A stretch of 64,000 nt of DNA, taken from positions 458,716 to 522,715 of the forward strand of contig OZ025701.1 of assembly GCA_964019335.1 (NCBI GenBank). Reading direction: 5' to 3'. The position numbers and the translations under genes are program-made. Each line of letters begins with the position of its first letter. Within the stretch, counting starts at the first letter, position 1. The notes below the pieces were generated by a model. It was not told the origin of the DNA, made no database searches, and saw nothing but the letters and a program-made list of their open reading frames with translations. This stretch comes from Diplonema japonicum. Lineage: Eukaryota > Euglenozoa > Diplonemea > Diplonemida > Diplonemidae. This document shows, piece after piece, positions 21,291-33,393 of this stretch.

Positions 21291-22019
21291 GGTACTGAAG
21301 GTGTATAGAAAGATGTGAGGAGAAAATATAATAAAATAAAGATAGCTTTTCAAAAAAAAAAAGAAAAGATAATAAATAGTTATAGTTATAAAATGTAAAG
21401 GCGAGGGAGAAGTGGGGGGGGGGGGGGGGGAGAGAGAGGGGAAAGGCAAAAAAGAAAAAAAAAGAAGAAGAAAAAAGAATTAAAAAAAAAGAACTTTTTT
21501 TTGTTTAACTCCTTTTTTTTCCTCTCCTTTTTTTTAAATGCCTTATAAATAGATTACCCCCCCGTTGCATGGGGGGGGGGGGGTAGAGGAATCTAGAAGG
21601 AAAAAAAGGAAATAAAAAAGGACGGGTAAATGGCGTTAAGAAAATTTAAAAAAGGGGTGGGGTGGGGTTGTGTAAAGAAAAAAAGAAAGATAGAAAGTCA
21701 GGGGGGGACTTTTATTATGAATGACGGCTACGATAGAGAAAAGGGGGGGGGGGGTGATAAATACACGTAAGAAGCTACGATAGAAAAAGGGGGGAGAGAG
21801 AATTTTAGCATTGGTTTGTTCCCCCCTTTTTTTTTCTCCCTTACGCGAGTTTGTTAAAAATGGGGCAAAACACTTACTCGGGGGATTTGAGTGTTGCTTT
21901 GTATTTTTTTTTTTTCGCTTTTTTTTTTTTAAGCAAAGCACCAAAAGGCTCAGTGATGGTAAGAAAGGATGGGGGGGAATGCCAGGCTCTTACCAACACT
22001 GATATTGTTTCGCGCAGTG

Positions 22020-22054
<35 letters not shown>

Positions 22055-22130
22055 ACACACGAATGCCGCTTTTGTCAAAGAATGAAAAGGAGGGGGTGGG
22101 GGGGGGGGGGGGGGGGGAAGGTTTTCAAAA

Positions 22131-22144
22131 GAAGATTTTTCGAA

Positions 22145-22180
<36 letters not shown>

Positions 22181-22260
22181 ACCCAATACCCTCTAAAAAA
22201 ATGACCAAGAAAATCAAAATCTGCCGGGTTAGGGCACTTCTGAGCACTTGTTAATGCTTT
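22131..22260 (+). repeat. Dispersed repeat, copy 1 (core 22180-22260)
   Basis: An 80-base core beginning CCACCCAATACCCTCTAAA and ending GAGCACTTGTTAATGCTTT recurs at 54115-54194 with about ten differences. In both copies the core is preceded by GGT plus an A run, and further upstream by a G run of about 20 bases. Orientation is the same in both. It has no clear coding potential. Confidence 0.8.
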
Positions 22261-22561
22261 TGAAGACAAAAAAAAACCATTTTACCACTGCTATGTTGGC
22301 AAGGAAACGCGTTTCCAATCTTTTTTTTGAAAACAAGGAAACGGAAACGTTTCCAACATAGCCCTGGGGGGGAGGGGCAAAAAAAAAACAAAAGGATTGA
22401 GAATCACTTATTTCTTCGTGACATAAAAAGGAGAAAGAGAGAAAGTTGCCCCGTGGGGAAGAAATTATTTTTCTTTTTTCATTTTTTTTTCTTCTTCTCT
22501 TTCTTTTTTTTTTTTTTTTAATCTCAATTAAGAGAATTTTATTGTGTGTGTGGTGTGGTGT

Positions 22562-22761
22562 NNNNNNNNNNNNNNNNNNNNNNNNNNNNNNNNNNNNNNN
22601 NNNNNNNNNNNNNNNNNNNNNNNNNNNNNNNNNNNNNNNNNNNNNNNNNNNNNNNNNNNNNNNNNNNNNNNNNNNNNNNNNNNNNNNNNNNNNNNNNNNN
22701 NNNNNNNNNNNNNNNNNNNNNNNNNNNNNNNNNNNNNNNNNNNNNNNNNNNNNNNNNNNNN
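22562..22761. other. Assembly gap (200 N)
   Basis: Exactly 200 undetermined bases, which suggests a scaffold spacer rather than a measured length. The left flank is T-rich and ends in GTGT repeats. The right flank leads into a short tandem repeat. Confidence 0.99.
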
Positions 22762-22817
22762 TTGTTTACTTGCATCAGGGAAAACGACCCTTCAAGAGCA
22801 ACATGGGATTCGCAAAA

Positions 22818-22886
22818 AATTATGGTTTTGACAAAATTATGGTTTGACAAAAGTTTGGTTTTTGACAAAATTATGGTTTTGACAAC
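22818..22886. repeat. Short tandem repeat TTTTGACAAAATTATGG
   Basis: About four imperfect copies of a 15-18-base unit (TTTTGACAAAATTATGG and shorter variants), 60 bases from the N gap. A G run of about 18 bases follows. The repeat may be why the assembly broke here. Confidence 0.8.
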
Positions 22887-23939
22887 AGGGGGGGGGGGGG
22901 GGGGGGCTTTTTGTAATTAATAATTAAAGAAACGAAAAACTAGCCGGCTCTGCCCGAGGGAAAGGAGGTTTTTCAAAAAAAAAGTGTTTTTTTTTTCCCT
23001 TAACCGTTATTTTTTTTTTGGTTGGAATTTTTGGGGAAGCTTTTATTCCCCCCCCCAAAAAAAAAAGAGTCAGAGCGCAGAACAACTGACAGGGGGACAG
23101 GGGGGGTTTTTTTTTCTCTTTTTTTTCAAAAAAAGAGAGGAGGGCTTGCGAAAGAAATTTGCGCTGGGTGCCCAAGAGGGGTAGTGGGGGGAGAGTGGTA
23201 GGGGGTAGCAAGGTGTAGCAAAATCAAAGGGGGAAAAAAAAAAATAACAATAAAAATAATAATAAAAAATACTTGCAACCTAAAAATAATTTTTTTTTCT
23301 TTTTTTTTTGGATCGGAACGGTGATATTCGAGAGCTTCCCTTGCGGGTCTCTTTCAATTACCAGAACTACTACTCACTTGGGTTTGGCCGCTAGTAGTAA
23401 TGAAGGTTATGTTTTGAATTTTCGAAGCGAAGGTGAAGTGGGTCCCTTCTGGCTTTTTTTTTCCCACTTACTGAAAAAACCCATCCTAAAAAAAAAAAAA
23501 AAATCTTAAATGTTTATTTTAATAGGTTGCAAGGCAGGAAAAAGCCATTCCACAATTTTTAGTAGCCCATTGAAACAAGGGGGGGGGGGGGGGGGGGGAG
23601 GAACAATTATTGAAAAAAAAACAGTGGCGAGGGGGGTGCAAAAAAAATGAAAGCGATGTTTGAAGAGACAAGCGCCACTGAGGGACCAATCTTTTATGTC
23701 TGGAAAAAAAAAAATGAAAAATAAAAATCCACAAGTTTCTTTTTTTTTTAATATTATTATTAGACAATAATAGCACTTTGTTGTTGTTGTTGTTTAGGTA
23801 GACCTTTGTTGAGGGGGAAAAAAAAAGAAGAAGAAGAAAAAAAAAGACTTAATTGAAAGAATTAAGTCACAGTAAAAGCAAGTTAAAGGGAGGGGAAAAA
23901 AAGGAAAGAAAAAAAAAATCAAAACAAAGAAAAGGAGAG

Positions 23940-23970
<31 letters not shown>

Positions 23971-24861
23971 GCTTTAGAATAAAAAAAAAGCGTGAGTTTT
24001 GTTCTCAAAGCAGGAACCATTAGGACTTTATTCCTCCTATCAGATTTTTTTAAAGGGGGGGGTTTTTTTTTTCTCTTTTTTTCATTTTTTTTTCTTTTAA
24101 CAAAGCCAGCACGAGGGCTCAGTAAAAAAAAAAGAAATTGAGGGGGTGGAAAAAAAAAGGGGGGGGGGGAAATACTTCGCAAGGGAAAAGGGAGAGAAAG
24201 GAAGGGAATTGGGTGGCCAAAAAAAAAAAAAAAAAAAAAAAAAAAGAAGAAATAAACAAATAAGATGATTTTTTTTTTTCTCTATTCCATCTTTATGCCT
24301 TGCGGAAACAATGCTAAGTACTAATTTTTCTCACGATTTCTAGGGGGTGCAACCCCCTAAACCGAGGAGAAATGTTTTAAAGAAAAAAAAGCACCTCTTA
24401 TCTCTTTAATTGAAATAAAATTCATCATTCGTTGTGAATAAAGTGAAATAAGTTACTTTTTTTTAAGGGGGTAAATAAATATATATTGCAAACCCGCAAA
24501 AAAGGGGGATAAGTAGTTTCTTCACTCGGCAGAAAATAGGGACACAAAAAAGAAACCAAAAGAGGAGGAGGAGGAGGAGGAAGAGGAAGAGGAAGAGGAG
24601 GGGGGATAACTGAGAGATTATTTTTCCGGGGCACAAAAAAATAACGAAATCTACAGCAAGTACGAATAAAATAAACAAAAAGAAATCTGTGCTTTGTCGC
24701 TATTTCTGCAGTACTTCCCTAGCTCTGACTCAAAATATCACCCCATTTTGTTTTCGCTTTTTTTTTTTTTTTTTTTTTTTTCCCTCTCTTTTTTTTTCTC
24801 TTTTTTTTTTCTCTCTGAGCACTTTTTCTTCTTCTTTTTTTTTTTCTTTTTTTATGGCTGC

Positions 24862-24907
<46 letters not shown>

Positions 24908-26143
24908 AAATTGGGAGAAAATGAAAATATTTCACAATTTTGAAACGGGAAAAAAAAACAGGGGGGGGACAGCATTGTAGCATTTTATGTATCGTGTTTT
25001 TCTTTTTTGCTTTCACTTATTCTTTTTTTTTTTGAAGAGGGTCAGGCTGTGAAATAAGTAGTAATACACCGACTCGTTGAATTGTGTGGTTTTTCTTTTT
25101 TTTTTTCTCTTCTTTTTCTTCTTCTTCTTCTTTTTGCCTTCTTCTTCTAAGGAGCGTAAGGGAATCACTTTGCAATACAGAATAACTAAAGCAAAGGCCA
25201 CTTTTTTTTTTTCTTCAGTATATGTATCCTATTTTGTGTATTTTCTTTTTTTTTTTTTTTTTTTTCCTCCCTCTTTTTTTCTTTGTGGGGAATCGAAGAA
25301 GTGCCGTGCTGAATGCTGTAATATAATACTTTATCCTTCGGCGTGCGAGAGGCCTGGCTCAGGCACCTTGGACACTGCTTTTCGTGCCCCTACCACCGAG
25401 AAAAACGCCAAAAAAAAGAAGAAAAAAAAAAAGAAATAGATCTGACAAAAAGAAACTGAGCAGCTTGAAGAAGAACGCGAGTAGAATAGACTTTGGTGCA
25501 TGTCAGTGACCCCGCTCAGGCAGCAGTTTCCTTGAGTAAACCCGGACACCCAAGAGTACCAAGATTCTGCTGATGGGCAGTTTGACAAAAAAAAAAAAAA
25601 AAAAAAAAATCACAAGAAATAAAAAGGGGGGGAAACGTTGATCCGTGATAGTCCAGCCATATACCAGGAATAGAGCGAGGGTGAAGGAGTTTTCAGTATA
25701 TTTTTTTCCTTTTTTTTTTTTTCTTTTTTTTTTTTTTCTTGGAGTACCACAACGTGCAAGACAACGGCAGTCCTCCCCCCTCTCCCCCTTTCGTCTCTAC
25801 TCCCGACGTGCTTTTTCTTCTTCTTTCTTTCGGGCTAGACTTTTTTTTTTCTTCTTTTGTTCCCCCCTTCTCTTATTATATTTTCTTTACAGCTACTAGC
25901 ATCATGTGTCGGGGGGGGGGGGGGGGGGGGGAAGCATCAGAGAAAAAAAAAGTGGGAACCCCCCTTTTTCCCTTTCCCTTTCTTGAACCCATGGTACGTG
26001 GTAATTGATCAGGCAGCAAGAAAGAAAGAGGGAAAGCCGTGGGAAGGGAGGGGGACTCGGTTGGCATGCAGCACCGCAGCAAGAGGGGAAGAAAATGCTG
26101 AGCGGAAGATGTACACTGCAGGCCAAGAGAAAAAAAAAAAGGC

Positions 26144-26204
<61 letters not shown>

Positions 26205-27268
26205 CTGCACAGAATCAACCAGCTGCGATGCCAACCAACACCCGATGTGCCGATAACAACAAAAGAGAAGAGAGTTTAAAAAAAAAAAGAAAAAAACCGC
26301 AAAAAGAACAAAGCGTGGACTTCTGTGTCCTATGACTTCCAATAAAAAACAAGCATGGCAGAAAAAAAGGGGGGGGAGAAACCTGAAACCAAGACCCGCA
26401 GAAGAAAGAAAAAAAGGGGGGGGGGAAGAAGTGACCGTCCTTTATTTTATTCATCTTTATTAATATCATCTTCTTCCCCCCCCTCTTCTCCACTCCTTTT
26501 TTTTTTTTTCCCCGGGTGTGCGTGTGCGAAGTGGGAGAATGAAAAAGAAAAGTCTATTTTCCCCCGATTTCTTTTTTTCAAATTGTGGTTAAATTCATGG
26601 TTTTTTTTTGGGGGGGGGCAGGAAAGGAATATTCTTCCTTCCTTTCGAGATAAAAAAAGGGGGATGGCAGGCCAACCAACATGCATAAAAAATGAATCGC
26701 TGAACAACGCAAAGAGAGCCAAAGGAAGGAGAGAGCTAAGTAAGCCTTAGTAACTTAAAAAGAGCAGGAATGAAAAAAAAGGGGGGGGGAGGGTGCCCTA
26801 TATTCATCAGGCCGATCGCACCAGCCCGGCTTAAAGAAAAGCCATTACAATTCACTTGGCTGCAATCATTCATATCATGAATCTAATGTGAAAAGAAAAG
26901 GGCTGGGAGAAAGGTGGTCGATGGTTTAAAAAAAAAATTAAAGGAACGAGATGTTCGTCCTTTTTTTTTCTTTTGCACATGGGGATGGGGACGGGGATGG
27001 GGGTAAGTGTTGAGACCTTAACAAATATAAAGGAGGGGGGCAAATTGGCCATGGGGTTAAGGAAAGAAAAGAGGCGAGAAAACTTCTTGCGAGCCTTCCG
27101 TAGGAGTAAGAGACACATGATGCTTAAAGAAAGGGGGAGGAGGGAAGGGGGTTTTCTTTATTATTATTATTATTATTATTATTTTTTTTTTTTTTTTTTT
27201 TTTTTTGCTTCTGCACTCGATCGTGCCAAAAATCTTTTACACAAACAGGAGAGGATAAATGAACTGGG

Positions 27269-27314
<46 letters not shown>

Positions 27315-28819
27315 ACAGAAATAGTACTTAGCCTAAATTGGGAGGAAATCAAAAAGAAATCAAAAAGAAATCAAAGAATTATTACTGGGGGGAAGGGAAC
27401 GGGGGGGGGAGGGGGCAACTGAGCCGAATGACGTTTCCAACAGTGTTCTTTTTACAAAGGAACCCATAAGATGAGTTGATATAAAGCATGCGTGCAAAGG
27501 CAAACAAAAGCCGCCACACGTACAAAGAAAAAAAAAAGAAGAAAGAAAAAAACACTCGTCTTAGTTGCCCCTCCCCCCCTTTTTTTTCGGGGAGAAAAAA
27601 CAAATTTTGTCGCTTTTTTTCCCCCCCCCCCTTTCTTTTTCTTTTTCTAACTATTTTGTACCTTCTTCACAAAGCACGTGAAAAGCGAGAGTACACCTTG
27701 CTGTTCGCACTGCAGAGCGAAGGAGGGGAAGGAGGGGTTTGGAAAAAAAAAAGTAGAATTCAAGAAAAAGATATACTGGGGGGGAAGACGGCAAATATTC
27801 GATTTGTTAACCTCAAGGTGCCACAAGCCAGTCGGCCCCAAAGTGCAATCAAACGATTTGCTTGGAGTGAGCTTCTGGCTTGTGCGGCGCCACCTCTCAG
27901 CACATGGTGTGCCTGGTCCCCGTTTCCTCGCGGTAGGGTGGGGGGGCATTTTTTCCCATCCATGTAACCCTTGTTTTGAAAGGTCACGTCAGTGCCATCT
28001 CGTCACCCTGACACAAACTTCCCTGAATGACTCGCTTCAAGGGAGGTGTCGTAAAGCACCTAGACCCCGGCCAAAGGTCTTGCTGCCCCATTTAGAAAAA
28101 AAAAAAAATATAAAGTGAAGGTATGCTTCTTCAAAGCACATTTAACAATATAAAAAAATAAATAAATAAAAAATAAAAACAGATAGGTATAAAAGAATGA
28201 AATAAAATAAAATAAAGAAAGCCCCCTCCCTAGATGCGAGGGGGATTAAGTTAAACAAAGGAGTTTTTTTTTTTTTCTTTTCTTTTTTTTCTTTTTTTTT
28301 AAGAATTATTGTGACTGTGTAAATCAGGAAAGGAAAAAAAAGGGGGGGGGAGTTTTGTGGAATAATGCGTTTCGAAAAGCTGGAGGAAATTGGTATTGAA
28401 CTATCCAAAACAAGCATCAAAAAAAAGGGGGAGGGGGAATGGTGCAGAGTATTTAAAAAAGGAAAAAAAAATCTTATTTTTCTTCTTTTTTTTTCTTGTG
28501 GTGGATTTTTACTTTTTTTTTTTTCTTATAGATGGATAGTGCAATTCAACGACCACCCGAAAGGGCTCCAGGCTTTATTAAGCTCTAGAAATGCGGGTTT
28601 TTGGAGGCCGGTCAAATATTTGCTTTAAAAAACTTTCAGAGGTGTCCTTTAGGACTTAGACCAAAGACGAAGGGAGGTACTAGTGCCACACTGGCAAGCA
28701 TCTCGTTGATGCTACTTCTTGCTCACACGCAGGCCAAGGGTCCATTGTGCTGTGAGGAAGATAAGTTTAGAGTCACAACGAGGTACGGTCTCCCCTTCCG
28801 AGGGGCCTTCATTGCCAGT

Positions 28820-29479
28820 TTAAAAAAGCTGTTCTTGTGTTTTAAAGCGCAGTGCCCTGACTGCGTTGGCGCTGGACCCCGACACCTTGTCGTCCGTGGC
28901 CTCAATGTAGCGATACATGCGGTGGTACTGTGACACTGTGACTGTGACCTCCCAGTCAAGCGCCTCGAGGAAGGCACGCTCCAACCTGTTGATGGAGGCA
29001 AGGCTCACGTCGCCGACTGTTGCATAGAAGGTGTTGCTGTAAAAGGAGTCGGTGGTCGTCTTGATAGCCACCACCAGTGACGCCAGCAGCAGGCGGTGGA
29101 TGTTCTGCTGGTTAGGAGCTGTCCCTGTCCTGTCGAAGTACCTTGTCAGCAGTTCCATCCACCCCATGAAGATTGGGACTGTGATCTTCGCCCCTCTGTA
29201 CAGCCTCCTTATGTACCCCCCTGCTCCTAGCCGTGTGGTGGTGCCCCTGGGAAGGTTGAACACTGACTCCTCCTCATCCCAGTAGATCGTCTCGTCCAGT
29301 TTGTCGTCAAGCATAGCCCCTGCCTTCTCCACAACATGCGGGACTTGTTTCTTGTTTTGCTGCCCTTCCAGCGACGACCCGCTACCGTGTCGTGACAGGC
29401 TGGAGCCGCTGCCCTCCCTTCGCAGCCTAGCAGCATCCATGCTTCCTCTGCGCTGCCTTGTCGTCTCGATGATGCTCAT
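28820..29479 (-). CDS. Pho80/U-type cyclin (CDK regulatory subunit)
   Basis: 219 residues from the ATG at 29479. The first 85 residues are basic and Ser/Gly-rich (RRGSMDAARLRREGSGSS, LSRHGSGSSLEG), a likely phosphorylated tail. The single cyclin-box region follows: AKITVPIFMGWMELLTRYF, NQQNIHRLLLASLVVAIKTT, SNTFYATVGDVSLASINRLE and FLEALDWEVTV. This matches the Pho80/PCL and plant U/P-type cyclins, which have one cyclin fold and partner a Pho85/CDK5-like kinase. The conserved NxHR and final LDWxVxV patterns are visible. No destruction box is evident. It starts 72 bases downstream of the stop codon of the 339-residue gene. A CACTAG acceptor-like sequence lies four bases before the ATG. Confidence 0.85.
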   Translation of the reverse strand: MSIIETTRQRRGSMDAARLRREGSGSSLSRHGSGSSLEGQQNKKQVPHVVEKAGAMLDDKLDETIYWDEEESVFNLPRGTTTRLGAGGYIRRLYRGAKITVPIFMGWMELLTRYFDRTGTAPNQQNIHRLLLASLVVAIKTTTDSFYSNTFYATVGDVSLASINRLERAFLEALDWEVTVTVSQYHRMYRYIEATDDKVSGSSANAVRALRFKTQEQLF

Positions 29480-29551
29480 GTTTCTAGTGTAGCTGTGCGG
29501 CGTGAGTTGAGGTAACTAAGTATTGCTTTGTTAGAATGACTGGAACTGGAA

Positions 29552-30692
29552 CTAATCGTTTTCGCTGCGCCCCCTCGCCGGTTCCCCGTCGTCGTCGTTC
29601 CCGCCCTCAGCCCCAGCCCCAGCCTCTGCCTCAGCCCCATCCCCAGCTCGTTGGTTTTCTTGTGTTGTATCTTGCTGGTTTTCTTTTTCTGTTGTGCCTT
29701 CTCCTTTCTCTCCTCCCTCTTGCTCGTCTTCGTCCTTGTCTGTCTCGCCTGTTTCCCCTTCTTGCTGTTTTCCCTTAGCTGTCTTCGTGTAGACTGATGT
29801 TATCGGTGCGTTCCAAGCCTCGAGCACCTCCACCTGTGTGATGTGGTGTTGTTGTTGTTTTTTCTTTTTTTTTTTTTGTGCTACACACCTGCTCGATGAA
29901 CCTGTCGATATCCTCTTTGGTAGGCTCCCCTCCGTTAGAGCAGATAAGCTCAGGCACCTGTATTGTGGGTGGTGTAGCGTTGTGCACACCTCCTCTTCTT
30001 CTTCAAGCTGCCGCGTGACGTGCTCCATGACAACGTTGTCGATCTGCCTGTTGATCCACAGCTGCTCGTCGTCGGTGAGGGCGGGGTCCCGTTCTTCGAC
30101 TTCGGTGGTTTCCTTTTGCACCATGCCGCTGCGGTAGGAGGGCACGGTGGGGGGACAGGGGCGTGTCCAATGCTGCTCAGTGGCGTACTCGTAGTAAGGG
30201 GACATGGCCTGCATGTTCTGCTCCATCCATTCGTCTGGAAGGTCAGGCATGGACGGGATGTCAGGTCGGTACTGCCGCAGGTCGTACTGTTATGTTTGTG
30301 TTACATGCACAGCACCATACCTCAGGCCCGTAGACCTCCATGTACGACTCGCACGACAGGTTGTGGTGGTGGTACATCATAGCAAAGTGATGTGCCATAG
30401 CCTGGTAGTGGTACCTTGTCATCTCCCCGTGATGCTTCACCGCTTCCTCGGGGTCCTCTGGGGCCTCTCTCTGTTCTACTTCAGCCGCCTGTATTCTGGT
30501 CTGCCTCTCCCTCTCTCTGGTGGCATTCTCTTGCTGTTGTCGTTGTTCTTGTTGAAGTTTAACAAATAAGTCTGAGCTCTGGTTTCGCTTGCTCTTCGGA
30601 GTCAGCACCGGCAGTGGTCGGTCACCGCTCTTCGCCGCCCACGGAGGGGGGCCACCCGCCCAACCCTTGCTCGCCTTCTTGTCACCGCTCAT
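29552..30692 (-). CDS. Hypothetical protein, 339 residues, 4 exons
   Basis: Exons are 30692-30321, 30286-29990, 29957-29889 and 29833-29552, with introns of 34, 32 and 55 bases. All junctions are phase 0 and the joined frame is open for 1020 bases. The N-terminus is basic with a Pro/Trp patch (GWAGGPPPWAAK). A Gln/Arg-rich helix (QQEQRQQQENATRERERQTR) follows, then a His/Tyr/Met-rich stretch (HYQAMAHHFAMMYHHHN). The end is a 90-residue Glu/Gly/Asp-rich tail. The third exon is only 23 codons. I recognise no family. A His/Met-rich centre hints at metal binding or a structural role, but that is speculation. It lies just upstream of the cyclin gene. Confidence 0.7.
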
Positions 30693-32741
30693 TATGAGCG
30701 AGAGGTTATTCTACGCCGCGGGTCCTTACCTCCTGCGATACATATGTTGGGTAAAGGGTAGAGGTGGGAAGAAGAAGAAAAAGAGAAATGAAAAGAAAAA
30801 CAAATAAACAAACAAATGAGAATAATAAGAGTGAAAAAAAGTTGGGCGGGGGGAGGGGTGGAAAGGGGTAAAGATGGGTTGAATGGGAAAAGGGGGAGGG
30901 GGGACAGTGTTCAATTGGGGGGCGGGGGGGGGGGGGGGGGGGGAGCAAAGAAGTGTCAATATTTGGAATTTCGTCTTCTTCTTTAATTCCCTTCTCCTCA
31001 TTACCTGGTAGTTCGGAGCCAAAAAAAAAAGAGGGTGTCCAATTAGGGGGCCTTTATTTTTACTTTTTTCGCGAAGAACCATATCCCAAAGAACGGTCCC
31101 GAGTGGTGGGTGGGGGTGTAAAAAGAAGAGGGAGGGGGAGGGGGAGAGCAGACATGCACCATGTGCTATCTCTGTTCTTTTCCTGTTTTATTATATATAT
31201 ATATATTTTTAGTACACCCTTCTTTTTTTTTTCTCCCCCACTTTCCAGGGAACTCGTAACTTAACAGCCCCTAACGATTGGACCGCAGCACCTGCACGTC
31301 TCCACCCATCATGAGAACGCAAGGGGCAAGGGACAGGGGGCACAAGTTGCATAGGATCTTCACAAACAATCTTTCACCCCCACCCCCCTCCCGAGTGCAG
31401 TGAAGTAATTTCGAGAAGAGTGAAATAAAGCTACTTATTTTTTACTCGTTGTGTCCCCCCCCCCCCCCCCCCCTGCTCGTGTTAGGCAATAAATAGCTTT
31501 TTTCCCCTCTTTTTTTTCTCCTCTTTTCGTTTCATACTATAACCCTCTTACTTCTTCCCAGAAAGAACCCTAAAAAAAGAAATACACGGGACAACTGCCC
31601 CCCCCCCCCCCCCCCCCCCCGTCCTTTTCCAGACGCGGTCTTTTTAATTGCTAGCTTTTTTTTCCTATCCTCCAATAACAAAAAAAGAACCAAAACGTTC
31701 CGTGGTGAAAAGAAAAAGAGGGGGTGGGGTGGGTGCATGTGACCTGTACACCTTTCATAGGGAAATAAGCTGGCTTCAGTATAGTTCTTTCTTTCTTTTT
31801 TTTCTCTATTTCTTTCCACCAAAACAAAACAGATGGGGGGGGGGGGGGAGGTTTTCCTAATTTGTTTTCTTTTACTTTTTTGTATTCCCTGAAAATCTGT
31901 CTGGAGAACGGTAGTGAGGGAAGGCGAAAGAAAATGTAAACGGGGAGGGAGGGGTGACCCAAACGAGAAAAAAATGGGGGGGGTTGGATGGGCACTAACT
32001 TCTTTCGTCCCAGGCACATCAAATCTGTAGACGTTCACCAAACTGCAATGGACAGAGGGGAGGGGGGACACAGACCACTGTACCTTTAGCAACACATAAG
32101 GAGGCAAGGGGAAGAAAAAAAAATCTGCAGTTAACATGAGGAAAGCCTTAGTCGACAGGAACAGCTCTGCTCAGAGGAAATATAAAAAGGGGGGTCTTTC
32201 ATTGCAAGTTTCTTCTTCTTCTTCTTATTTTTTTTTCTAATTTGGGCCTTTCTAGAGAGAGAGAAAGTGTTGGGGAGGGGGGAAAGAAGGTAGTAATGCT
32301 ATGTCTATTTATTTCATATGGTCTCTACAACCTTTACATGTAAGAGGTGGGAAGAGTTACCTTAGTCCAGTTTACTACTGTTTCTTTTTTTTCACGGATA
32401 CTGAGCCGAGGTGACTATAAAGGGCTCCTGAAGCGCACGGAAAAGGGAGGAGAAAAAGTGAGTGGGGGGGGGGGGGGGGGGGGAGGGGGGGTGCCTTCCT
32501 TTTCCCCTTTTAAAAAAGAAAATCATTCATACAAACCCAAAAAAAAACCTTTACCAATGAACCAAAAGTTCTAAAATAAAAAATTGGGGGGGGGGCGAAG
32601 AACAGAGGAGAGGAGAAAAATTCTTTCGGTTTACTAAAATGACCTGAATTAGAGGACAGGGAGGGGGGAACAAAGTTTCACTATGATTGGGTCCAAGAGA
32701 AAAAAAATGAAACTTTTTTTTTTTTTTTCCTTCACAACCTC
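30693..32741. other. 2-kb homopolymer-rich intergenic region
   Basis: A, T and G runs, with C runs at about 31457-31473 and 31599-31620 that reverse the usual G bias of the plus strand, and a TA run at 31193-31206. A short balanced stretch at 31261-31380 has no recognisable function. No gene seen. Confidence 0.65.
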
Positions 32742-33357
32742 CTAGCTTTCCATCCACTTGTCTGCAAGGAGCTCGGTGCACGAGGGTCGTTTGATAGGGT
32801 TGCGTTCGAAACACTTTATGGTTTTTTTTTTTTCTTTTTTTCTTTTTTTTTTCCCCTTTCATACTCGAATCAAGAAGTTCCGTATCTGCTTCTGCAGGTC
32901 AGATGGAAGAGGAGGCGGTTCGGTAGACTGTGCGATGTGGAAGATAGCAGCCCACATGTTCTCATGCTGACTAGACCAGGGCGGGCTGCCTGTGACCATC
33001 TCCACTATGGTGCAGCCCACGCTCCACACGTCGACCTTCGTGTCGTAGGCACCATCATCACACGCTGTGATGACCTCAGGTGCCATCCAGTACGGGGTGC
33101 CGACCATCGTGGTGCACCCGTGTGTCCTGCTGACCATGTCATCAATGCACTTCGACGTTCCGAAGTCCGCAATAGCGCAGTCTCCGCTCGTGTCGATGAG
33201 GACGTTCGCTCCCTTCACGTCTGCAGTGCGTTGATGGTTCTTCCATCTTCATACCTCTGTGCACTACTTTCCTCGAGTGCAGATACTCCAGCCCCCAGAG
33301 AAGTTGCCTTGAGTATTTCTTTACCAGATCCTCTGGCAGCTTGCCGTTATGTTTCGC

Positions 33358-33393
<36 letters not shown>

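Larger units (their letters stand above)
21291..28819. other. 7.5-kb gene-poor homopolymer-rich region
   Basis: No supportable protein gene. It contains very long T runs (58 T at about 26145-26202; about 42 T at 27271-27312), an A run of about 45 bases at 24864-24905, and G runs at 22099-22117, 23579-23599 and 25911-25931. There are (GGA)n near 24564-24602 and (TTA)n near 27159-27182. Balanced-composition islands at about 25330-25590, 27790-28095 and 28620-28800 could hold RNA genes or decayed exons. I could not assign them. The N gap and two repeats within it are listed separately. Confidence 0.65.
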
